A stretch of 5,384 nt of DNA from an uncultured Actinomycetes bacterium (GTDB taxonomy: Bacteria > Actinomycetota > Actinomycetes > Nanopelagicales > Nanopelagicaceae), in assembly GCA_903842855.1 (NCBI GenBank), contig CAIMNT010000063.1, forward strand, positions 1 to 5,384, read 5' to 3'. Positions within the stretch are counted from its first letter, which is position 1, and every line of letters starts with the position of its first letter. Below, in pieces: positions 1 to 5,384 of this stretch. The notes below the pieces were generated by a model. It saw only the letters and a program-made list of their open reading frames with translations. It had not been told where the DNA came from and searched no databases. Made by a program: the position numbers and the translations under genes.

Positions 1-411
1 ACCGCTGAAGAAATTAAGATGGCAATCGGATCTGCCTACAAGCTCCCAGGTGAACTCGATGCCGAAATTCGTGGGCGCGATCTGGCAACTGGTCTGCCTA
101 AGACGATATTCGTCTCAGCGGAGGAGATTCGCAAAGCCTTGGAAGAACCTGTAAATCAGATCGTAAATGCTGTAAAAAGCACCTTGGATAAGACTCCACC
201 CGAACTCGCTAGCGATTTGATGGACCGCGGAATTGTTCTTACGGGTGGCGGTGCTCTCTTGCGTGGCCTTGACGAGCGCCTGCGCGTAGAGACCGGAATG
301 CCTGTGCACATCTGCGAGCGTCCATTGCAGGCCGTTGCAGAAGGTTCTGGAAAGTGTGTTGAAGAGTTTGAGGCCCTCGAAAAGGTCTTAATCTCTGAGC
401 CACGTCGTTAA
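1..411 (+). CDS. mreB: MreB, rod-shape-determining actin homologue (3' part only)
   Basis: This is the C-terminal 136 residues of MreB, open at the left edge and ending in TAA at 409-411. MreB is the bacterial actin that polymerises on ATP at the inner face of the membrane and positions the wall-elongation complex. The visible part begins TAEEIKMAIGSAYKL, a typical MreB stretch in the second half of the protein. It continues with RDLATGLPKTI and then, at about 229-270, the glycine-rich nucleotide-binding motif GIVLTGGGALLRGLD of the actin fold. The end has the expected helix with PLQAVAEGSGK, where many homologues have PLxCVAxGTGK. Roughly 200 N-terminal residues, including the first phosphate-binding loop, lie outside the window. 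The gene leads the cluster, with mreC 29 bp downstream. No break is seen. The family call is secure; only the upstream extent is unknown. Confidence 0.96.
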   Translation, partial: TAEEIKMAIGSAYKLPGELDAEIRGRDLATGLPKTIFVSAEEIRKALEEPVNQIVNAVKSTLDKTPPELASDLMDRGIVLTGGGALLRGLDERLRVETGMPVHICERPLQAVAEGSGKCVEEFEALEKVLISEPRR

Positions 412-429
412 TCCATATCAAAGTTTAGT

Positions 430-435
430 AAAGGA
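430..435 (+). promoter_or_regulatory. Ribosome binding site of mreC (AAAGGA)
   Basis: AAAGGA lies 5 nt before the GTG at 441. An in-frame TAA at 429-431 blocks any upstream start, and the next in-frame ATG is at residue 92, beyond the membrane anchor. The GTG with this site is therefore the only sensible start. Confidence 0.75.
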
Positions 436-440
436 CATCT

Positions 441-1403
441 GTGGCACGAGGCGGCGGTAATCGTTACAGGTTACTGCTCGTCATTTTGTTAGTCACCGCA
501 CTCTTCTTCATCACGCTAGATCTTCGAGGGGTAAGCCTCACTAAGGGTTCTAGATCAGTGACGCAGACAATTCTCTCGCCCGTGCAGAGAACTGTCTCCA
601 CGATCTTCTCTCCTGTAGGAAGATTTTTTAGCGATGTAAAGAATTTCGGTAAGACCAATGCACAATTGCAACAGGAGCTCGCCCTCAATAAATTGCTCAA
701 GAGTGAACTTGCCATGAGCGCTGATACCAAAGGTCAATTAACTCAATTGAAATCCGTGCTGGACCTGGCAGGTCGCGGAAATTACAAAGTAGCGGCTGCG
801 CGAGTAATCGCCCGCGGATCGGCTTCTAGTTTCTCCCAGACAATCACCATTGATGCGGGTAGCTCTAGTGGGATTAGACCCGATATGACAGTCATCTCGC
901 AAAACGGTTTGATCGGCGTTGTAAAGTCAACAACGAGTTCTTCCTCTATCGTCTTATTATTAAGTGATCCAAGTTTCCGCGTAGGAGTCCGCGTCGCAAG
1001 ATCGCAGAGTATCGGAGTGTTATCTGGACTTGGTTCTAATAGTTATTCATTAGTACTTCTTGATCCAGCAGGGGTGATCAAGGCCGGCGACATTCTTCTT
1101 ACCAATGGATCCGATAACAATCGTCCATTTGTTCCAGGAGTACCTGTTGGGGTTGTTGTTAGTGTTGATAACACTGATGGATCTCTCACTCAAACAGCGA
1201 CAGTCTCTTCATACGCAAACCTCAACGACTTAGGTGTTGTCTCGGTTATCTTGAGTGCTCCAACAACAGCGCCAAGTCAACCTCTCCTTCCTACGCCAAA
1301 TCCCGTTGTGACTGTGTATGTCACACCCGCTCCAACCCCCTCGGTTGGAACATCAACGGGTCCATCTCCAACTCCTTCAGCTACGCCGACAAAGAAGAAG
1401 TAA
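441..1403 (+). CDS. mreC: MreC, membrane-anchored cell-shape protein
   Basis: MreC is the bitopic scaffold of the elongasome. Its outer part contacts and activates PBP2, and it links MreB to the wall enzymes. The 320-residue protein starts at GTG. It has a short basic cytoplasmic end, one membrane segment at about residues 11-29, and a predicted coiled coil at about 63-106 (NAQLQQELALNKLLKSEL) used for dimerisation. The two-part beta domain follows at about 115-271, with the family hallmarks AARVIARG (119-126), ITIDAGSSSGIRPDMTVI (135-152), GLIGVV (156-161), LLDPAGVIKAGDILLTNG (206-223) and FVPGVPVGVV (230-239). From about 273 to the end it carries a low-complexity Pro/Thr/Ser tail closing in KKK, outside the cell by topology. 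Such tails are not part of the core fold and are known in some actinobacterial MreC proteins; their role is unknown. The stop codon abuts the mreD start. Identification is firm. Confidence 0.95.
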   Translation: MARGGGNRYRLLLVILLVTALFFITLDLRGVSLTKGSRSVTQTILSPVQRTVSTIFSPVGRFFSDVKNFGKTNAQLQQELALNKLLKSELAMSADTKGQLTQLKSVLDLAGRGNYKVAAARVIARGSASSFSQTITIDAGSSSGIRPDMTVISQNGLIGVVKSTTSSSSIVLLLSDPSFRVGVRVARSQSIGVLSGLGSNSYSLVLLDPAGVIKAGDILLTNGSDNNRPFVPGVPVGVVVSVDNTDGSLTQTATVSSYANLNDLGVVSVILSAPTTAPSQPLLPTPNPVVTVYVTPAPTPSVGTSTGPSPTPSATPTKKK

Positions 1404-1925
1404 ATGAGCCCGGTACGAATCGTCTCCACTTTGGGATTCTTCTTTTTCCTCTTCGTAATTCAGGAATCCGCTGTTTCGTTGATCCATTTTCCGATCTCTG
1501 GATTCTCGCTCTATTTGGCCATTGCGATTTCACTCATCGCCTTTGAAGACCACAATGGCTCAATAGTTACTGGATTCCTAGCAGGAATTGTTCTAGACCT
1601 CTCACCAACTTCGAGCGCTCCATTCGGCCAGTGGGCGCTGATTCTGACTTCTGTAGCATTCTTGTTTGCTGTTAATAGAGACTCCATCGCAGATCTCACA
1701 TCCTCGCCAATCACCTTTGTAATTTTTGTTGGCGCAGGGGTGAGCCTTGCGCTGGTTACATACGTGATTTTTGGAACTCTACTTGGGGAACAAAATGGTT
1801 CGCTCAAGCATGATTCGGCTATTGTGTTAGGGAATTTGCTTTGGACTCTCTTGTTTACGCCTATTTTTCTACCAGCTCTAAGTCGAGTTCGTGAATATTC
1901 ATTGACCGCTCGGGAGCGTTTATGA
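1404..1925 (+). CDS. mreD: MreD, integral membrane cell-shape protein
   Basis: MreD is the small polytopic partner of MreC; its exact biochemical role is unsettled. The product has 173 residues, a normal length, and is very hydrophobic, with about six membrane segments near residues 5-24, 31-47, 52-66, 74-91, 102-127 and 138-159. The signature is GFLAGIVLDLSPTSSAPFGQ (57-76), close to the GFxxGLxLDLxPP...GxWAL pattern of actinobacterial MreD, and here too it is followed by WAL. The ATG begins immediately after the mreC TAA. The purine run AAAGAAGAAG at 1391-1400, which also encodes the last lysines of MreC, is the only Shine-Dalgarno-like sequence, so re-initiation by ribosomes finishing mreC is likely. 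Its TGA overlaps the mrdA start by 4 bp. MreD diverges quickly, so gene order supports the call as much as sequence does. Confidence 0.92.
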   Translation: MSPVRIVSTLGFFFFLFVIQESAVSLIHFPISGFSLYLAIAISLIAFEDHNGSIVTGFLAGIVLDLSPTSSAPFGQWALILTSVAFLFAVNRDSIADLTSSPITFVIFVGAGVSLALVTYVIFGTLLGEQNGSLKHDSAIVLGNLLWTLLFTPIFLPALSRVREYSLTARERL

Positions 1926-4009
1926 GCCAACGTTCTAGGCTAAACCTGATCGTTGTCCAGGTTCTTGTTCTCTCTTTGATGCTGGCGATGCTTGGTCGTT
2001 TGTTCTATCTCCAGGTTGCCGCTGGATTGAAATATCAGAGCGCCGCCCTCAATATTCAAAGCAGAGATATCGTCACACCAGCCGTTCGCGGTGCGATAGT
2101 TGATGACACAGGAGTTCCCATGGCGATGGATCGTCCAGGTATGGTGATTACAGTTGATCGAAGTGCGCTGGGCAAGATGCCAGATAGTGGGAAAGCTGTA
2201 CTCCAACGTGTTGCGAAGTTAATTGGAATTAAATACTCAGATCTATATGTGAGAACTAGATTGTGTGGAGAACTTCCTATTTCAAAACGAGTGGGATGTT
2301 GGAATGGAACTTTGTATCAACCTGTACATGTCACCAAAGAGGCCACAACGGCTCAGGCACTTAAGATTCTTGAAAATCCAGATATCTTCCCGGGAATCAA
2401 TGCGATCCCAGTACCCATCAGAAGTTATCCATCAATGGCGGGAGAGAATGCGGCCCACATCCTGGGATACGTTGGATCAGTTACCGCACAAGATTTGGCT
2501 ACCACCGGAAAGCAGTATTACCAGAATGAAACTATTGGGAAAACAGGACTGGAATTTCAATACGACCAATATCTGCAAGGTGTTCCGGGAATCAAAACAG
2601 TTATTGTGGATCGGACCGAGAACGTAACAAGTACCGCAACCACGACTAAACCAATTGCTGGAAATAATCTTGTTACCAACATAAATGCCAAGCTTCAAGC
2701 CGCAACGGAGAAGGCGCTCGCAGCATCGGTTCTCAGTGCGCGGGCTCAAGGAAATAAAGCAGATTCTGGCGCCGCGATCGTGATGGATGTTCATACCGGT
2801 CGAGTTTTGGCCATGGCTTCTTATCCAACGTATGACCCAAATATCTGGCAGAAGGGTTTAACCCCGGCGCAGGCACAAGCTCTCTTCAGCGATTCCGACG
2901 GTGTACCTGCACTCTCGCGGGCCATTGATGGAACCTACGCCCCCGCCTCCGCCTTCAAGGCGCTCTCGGTGGTTGCTGCTTCACATGCCGGCTATAACCT
3001 CAACGGCACTTACTCATGTCCTTACTCCATCAAATTCGGCACCCAAACTTTCCACAACGATGACACCAAAGTTCAGGGAAATATGTCGCTGCAGACTGCG
3101 ATCGCGGTCTCCTGTGACACCATCTGGTATCAGATTGGATATGACCAATGGGTTAAAGATGGCGGGCTACACCCTAAGAGCAATCCAAGCGATTACTTCT
3201 TTAAGAATGCCGGGCTCTTTGGCGTTGGAAAACCAACTGGAATTGATCTGCCATCTGAAGCCTCAGGGCGTCTGCCTGATCGTGCCTGGAAGTTGGCCTA
3301 CTACAAAGCAAACAAAAATTTCTATTGCAACTACACCTCCAGGGCCAAACCCTCAGACCTCACCCCATTTTTGATTGCCGTCGCAAAAGAGGATTGCACG
3401 GATGGATACATTGTCCGCGCCGGTGATGCTATTAACTTTGCGATCGGTCAGGGCGATGTATTGATGACCCCTATTCAAATGACCGATGTATACGCAGCGG
3501 TTGCAAATGGCGGCACGCTGTACAAGCCAGAGGTAGCCCGCGCAGTTGTGAAGCCAAATGGCACAGTGGTCCAAGAGTTCGCTCCTCAGGTAAATGGAAA
3601 GATTCCTGCCTCATCTAGCACGATAGATTTCTTGCACGGAGCGCTGCGAGCAGTCGCCACGAGCGGAACGGCAGCGGCAATTTTCGCTAACTACCCAATT
3701 CAGGTGAGCGGTAAAACGGGAACTGGTCAGGTCCAGGGGCGGAATGCCAATGGAACCGCTAAAGATCCAACCTCGTGGTTCGCTTCTTATGCTCCCTCTA
3801 ACAAGCCTGAATATGCGGTTGTGATGATGGTTAGCCAAGGTGGCTACGGCGCTTCCACCTCCGCGGTGGGTGTCAAAGCCATTTATGACGCGCTCTTTGG
3901 AGTTACTGGTAATACTGTTAATCCCAAGAAGGCTGTCTTCCCAAATGGTGCCCCACCTGCAGCGCTTCCCGTGATTGATGTGCAGAATGCGAAGGTGAAG
4001 ACGCCATGA
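1922..4009 (+). CDS. mrdA: Penicillin-binding protein 2, elongation-specific peptidoglycan D,D-transpeptidase
   Basis: This class B PBP crosslinks stem peptides of new peptidoglycan outside the membrane, paired with the polymerase RodA encoded next. It has 695 residues and a single N-terminal membrane anchor at about 8-30. The non-catalytic pedestal includes RGAIVDDTGVPMA (56-68), RSYPSMAGENAAHILGYVG (167-185) and GKTGLEFQYDQYLQGVPG (206-223). The transpeptidase domain spans about 280-665. Its serine motif is S343-A-F-K346 (codons 2948-2959), the second motif is S397-C-D399 (SxD, as usual in PBP2), and the third is K598-T-G600-T. The first motif reads APASAFK where most relatives have PGSTxK. 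At about 700 residues it is longer than E. coli PBP2 and matches actinobacterial homologues, with Cys-bearing segments at 115-126 and 469-492. The start overlaps mreD (ATGA), with GGGAG 5 nt upstream; the end overlaps rodA. Beta-lactams would be expected to acylate S343. The alternative name pbpA is also used. Confidence 0.95.
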   Translation: MSQRSRLNLIVVQVLVLSLMLAMLGRLFYLQVAAGLKYQSAALNIQSRDIVTPAVRGAIVDDTGVPMAMDRPGMVITVDRSALGKMPDSGKAVLQRVAKLIGIKYSDLYVRTRLCGELPISKRVGCWNGTLYQPVHVTKEATTAQALKILENPDIFPGINAIPVPIRSYPSMAGENAAHILGYVGSVTAQDLATTGKQYYQNETIGKTGLEFQYDQYLQGVPGIKTVIVDRTENVTSTATTTKPIAGNNLVTNINAKLQAATEKALAASVLSARAQGNKADSGAAIVMDVHTGRVLAMASYPTYDPNIWQKGLTPAQAQALFSDSDGVPALSRAIDGTYAPASAFKALSVVAASHAGYNLNGTYSCPYSIKFGTQTFHNDDTKVQGNMSLQTAIAVSCDTIWYQIGYDQWVKDGGLHPKSNPSDYFFKNAGLFGVGKPTGIDLPSEASGRLPDRAWKLAYYKANKNFYCNYTSRAKPSDLTPFLIAVAKEDCTDGYIVRAGDAINFAIGQGDVLMTPIQMTDVYAAVANGGTLYKPEVARAVVKPNGTVVQEFAPQVNGKIPASSSTIDFLHGALRAVATSGTAAAIFANYPIQVSGKTGTGQVQGRNANGTAKDPTSWFASYAPSNKPEYAVVMMVSQGGYGASTSAVGVKAIYDALFGVTGNTVNPKKAVFPNGAPPAALPVIDVQNAKVKTP

Positions 4010-5157
4010 CCACATATCGCCCTCAAACCCGCACACCTCGCATGATGAGAAATGTTTCTGGATACGATCGTTGGCTCACCTTTGCCGCCGCTGGGCTCCT
4101 CGCTTTTGGAACAATCTTGGTTTATGCGGCCACCAAGAATTGGTTTGCTTCGCAACATTTAGATCCTACTTATTACTTAAAGCGCCATCTCATTAATATT
4201 TTTATTGGTTTGGTTATGGCTTATGGAACAACGCTGATCGACTATCGATTATTGCGCGCCTACACCCCGATTGTTTGGGGACTTGGTGTGCTGGGTCTTA
4301 TTGCAGTTATCACGCCAGGAGTTGGTTCAACGGTAAATGGCGCAAAAGCTTGGATAGCGCTTCCCGGCGGTTTTCAGATTCAACCTGCCGAGTTGGCAAA
4401 GATCTCCATCATCCTTGGAATCTCGATGATTCTGGCGGAGAGAAATGGAGTCGGTGCTGATCCAACAGATAAGGATGTGCTGAAAGCACTGGGAGTTGCT
4501 GCGGTTCCAATTCTTCTCATTATGTTGCAACCCGATCTAGGTACAACATTGATCATCAGCGCATCAATTGTGATCATGATCGCTGTCTCTGGCGCACCAT
4601 CACGGTGGGTAGGTGGATTGATTCTTCTCGCACTTCTCGGCGGATTCGTTGCTGTTAAAGCCGGGGTAGTGAGTGAGTATCAGGTTAAGAGGCTGCAATC
4701 ATTCGTTGATCCAAATGCCGATCCGCAACAGAGTGGCTATCAATTGCGACAGGCGCGTATCACTATTGGTTCTGGTGGAGTCTTGGGTCGGGGTCTCTTT
4801 CATGGACCGCAGACAAATGGCAGATTTGTTCCGGAGCAACAAACCGACTTCATCTTCACCGTGGCTGGTGAAGAGACTGGATTTGTGGGCTCTGGCTTAA
4901 TGCTGCTCTTCTTTGGCCTCTTCTTTTGGCGCGCCTTTTTGATCGCCCAGCGGACCAATGACCTCTTTGGCAGGCTGGTATGCGTCGGGGTTATCGCTTG
5001 GTTTGCCCTTCAGACCTTTGAGAATATTGGGATGTCCATGGGGCTGATGCCGATGACAGGCGTTCCCTTGCCCTTTATCTCCTACGGTGGTTCCTCCATG
5101 TTCGCCACTTTGATTGGCTTTGGGCTGCTGCAAAACGTCCATCTGCGCTCTCGGTAG
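4006..5157 (+). CDS. rodA: RodA, SEDS-family peptidoglycan glycosyltransferase
   Basis: RodA polymerises lipid II into glycan strands during elongation and acts in complex with PBP2. The 383-residue protein is the usual length and has about ten membrane segments. Motifs in order are NGAKAWIALPGGFQIQPAEL (111-130) with the conserved Trp at 116, LQPDLGTTLI (174-183), GYQLRQARITIGSGGVLGRG (244-263), then FVPEQQTDFIFTVAGEETGF (274-293). The Asp at 281 in TDFIF (codon 4846-4848) aligns with the catalytically essential Asp of characterised RodA proteins (E. coli D262, T. thermophilus D255). The SEDS signature TGVPLPFISYGGSS (351-364) closes the protein. An FtsW identity is less likely because the gene sits beside mrdA in a mre cluster rather than in a division (dcw) cluster. 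The ATG overlaps the mrdA stop by 4 bp; AAGGTG at 3992-3997, inside the end of mrdA, is a good ribosome site 8 nt upstream, so the pair is probably made in linked amounts. Confidence 0.95.
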   Translation: MTTYRPQTRTPRMMRNVSGYDRWLTFAAAGLLAFGTILVYAATKNWFASQHLDPTYYLKRHLINIFIGLVMAYGTTLIDYRLLRAYTPIVWGLGVLGLIAVITPGVGSTVNGAKAWIALPGGFQIQPAELAKISIILGISMILAERNGVGADPTDKDVLKALGVAAVPILLIMLQPDLGTTLIISASIVIMIAVSGAPSRWVGGLILLALLGGFVAVKAGVVSEYQVKRLQSFVDPNADPQQSGYQLRQARITIGSGGVLGRGLFHGPQTNGRFVPEQQTDFIFTVAGEETGFVGSGLMLLFFGLFFWRAFLIAQRTNDLFGRLVCVGVIAWFALQTFENIGMSMGLMPMTGVPLPFISYGGSSMFATLIGFGLLQNVHLRSR

Positions 5158-5164
5158 CGTCAAA

Positions 5165-5193
5165 TTGGCGATCGGCCCGCTATCTGCGATACT
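5165..5193 (+). promoter_or_regulatory. Possible promoter for the gene after rodA
   Basis: TTGGCG (5165-5170) and GATACT (5188-5193) are separated by 17 nt, each matching four of six positions of the sigma-70 type -35 and -10 consensus. It begins 8 nt after the rodA stop, where operon packing ends, so a separate promoter for the downstream gene is plausible. Matches of this quality occur often by chance, and no start-site data are available. Confidence 0.25.
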
Positions 5194-5201
5194 TATGCCA
5201 A

Positions 5202-5259
5202 GATTTCAGTACTTCAGCGCGAATCGTCCGCCGCGAAGGTTCGAAATCCTTAGATTTTT
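5202..5259 (+). promoter_or_regulatory. Imperfect inverted repeat with T run: possible weak terminator or leader structure
   Basis: GATTTC (5202-5207) pairs with GAAATC (5243-5248). CTTC (5212-5215) pairs with GAAG (5235-5238), and GCG (5217-5219) with CGC (5232-5234), giving an interrupted 13-bp hairpin around a 12-nt loop. The arm AAATC (5244-5248) can instead pair with GATTT at 5253-5257 across the 4-nt loop CTTA, and the T run at 5255-5259 lies within that alternative arm. The structure could end rodA transcripts weakly or sit in the leader of the next gene. The stems are short and partly AT-rich, so this is a structural candidate only. Confidence 0.3.
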
Positions 5260-5290
5260 GTATGTGCCAGGTTTTTAAGAGCTTTATTTA

Positions 5291-5297
5291 GAAGAGG
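5291..5297 (+). promoter_or_regulatory. Ribosome binding site of the downstream gene (GAAGAGG)
   Basis: GAAGAGG lies 9 nt before the ATG at 5307. An in-frame TAG at 5289-5291 rules out any upstream start in this frame, so the pair of site and ATG fixes the start of the last gene. Confidence 0.65.
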
Positions 5298-5306
5298 ATT
5301 TGTTTT

Positions 5307-5384
5307 ATGGCGCCAGAGCCAAAGAAATCGCGTAAGCGCGCGGCTAAACCCGCTGCGACCAAAGGTGAGAGTTCAGTTGAAGCT
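5307..5384 (+). CDS. N-terminus of an unidentified protein, possibly an RNase E/G (partial, runs off the window)
   Basis: Twenty-six codons are visible from an ATG with a good ribosome site, open to the right edge. The start MAPEPKKSRKRAAKPAATKG is rich in Lys, Arg, Ala and Pro, hydrophilic, and has no signal peptide or membrane segment. It therefore looks like a disordered basic extension of a cytoplasmic, perhaps nucleic-acid-binding, protein. In actinobacteria the region downstream of mreBCD-PBP2-rodA often holds a ribonuclease E/G gene, followed by rplU and rpmA, and many of those enzymes begin with a low-complexity charged extension. That is an argument from neighbourhood, because no catalytic or S1 domain is inside the window. 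The reading frame is credible because of the ribosome site and the upstream stop; the product name is a guess. Confidence 0.5.
   Translation, partial: MAPEPKKSRKRAAKPAATKGESSVEA

Noticed and set aside
1511..1930. Antisense open frame of 139 codons across mreD.
   Set aside because: It lies wholly opposite mreD and the mrdA start, has no ribosome site worth noting, and its sequence resembles no family; mreD has clear MreD motifs and membrane segments.
3110..3118. Second catalytic motif of PBP2 is SCD rather than SxN, which looked like a defect.
   Set aside because: SxD is the normal form in PBP2-type class B enzymes, so this is no sign of inactivation.
2901..3374. Open frame of 157 codons on the + strand inside mrdA, in another frame.
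   Set aside because: It covers the region encoding the SxxK and SCD motifs of PBP2, and its Pro/Ser/Arg-rich translation is what a shifted reading of that gene gives.
3611..4036. Antisense open frame of 141 codons over the mrdA 3' end.
   Set aside because: It is opposite the KTG region of a well-supported gene and has a Trp/Gly/Arg-rich composition with no recognisable motif.
5238..5249. GGTTCGAAATCC resembles a tRNA T-arm.
   Set aside because: The 5-nt stem around it does not pair fully, and no sequence about 65 nt upstream complements the following AGATTTT to make an acceptor stem; there is no CCA or anticodon arm.
1..5384. Search for transposons, att sites, CRISPR repeats, phage or defence genes.
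   Set aside because: No direct repeat array, terminal inverted repeats, integrase or transposase motif was seen; the window is a contiguous housekeeping cluster with even codon use.

Overview
This window is the cell-elongation (elongasome) gene cluster of a bacterium, read entirely from the + strand: the 3' end of mreB (1-411), mreC (441-1403), mreD (1404-1925), mrdA encoding class B penicillin-binding protein 2 (1922-4009), rodA (4006-5157), a 149-bp gap, and the first 26 codons of another gene (from 5307). All five shape genes look intact and functional. I found no RNA gene, mobile element, CRISPR array or frameshift.

The organism is most likely an actinobacterium of moderate G+C. The mreBCD-PBP2-rodA order matches Streptomyces-type clusters. 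PBP2 carries the CWNG and ENC/DCxDG-type cysteine-bearing segments and the GDAxNFAIGQGD stretch I associate with actinobacterial PBP2, and MreC has a long Pro/Thr/Ser-rich C-terminal tail. The codons are far less GC-rich than in Streptomyces, which would fit small freshwater Actinobacteria such as Nanopelagicales (acI) or a related lineage. The exact placement is inference.

The genes work as one machine. MreB filaments on the cytoplasmic face, with MreC and MreD in the membrane, organise the peptidoglycan polymerase RodA and the transpeptidase PBP2 so that new wall is inserted along the cell cylinder. The genes are packed for coordinated translation: 29 bp between mreB and mreC, a directly abutting stop/start for mreC-mreD, and 4-bp ATGA overlaps at mreD-mrdA and mrdA-rodA.

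The packing breaks after rodA. The 149-bp gap (5158-5306) holds a weak promoter candidate, an imperfect dyad whose 3' arm can pair with either of two GATTT copies and is followed by a short T run, and a good Shine-Dalgarno for the next gene. That gene starts with a Lys/Ala-rich N-terminus. In actinobacteria the neighbour is often an RNase E/G, but the visible part is too short to prove this. I see no undescribed system here. The most interesting items are the possible structured leader in the gap, the cysteine arrangement of PBP2, and the tail of MreC.
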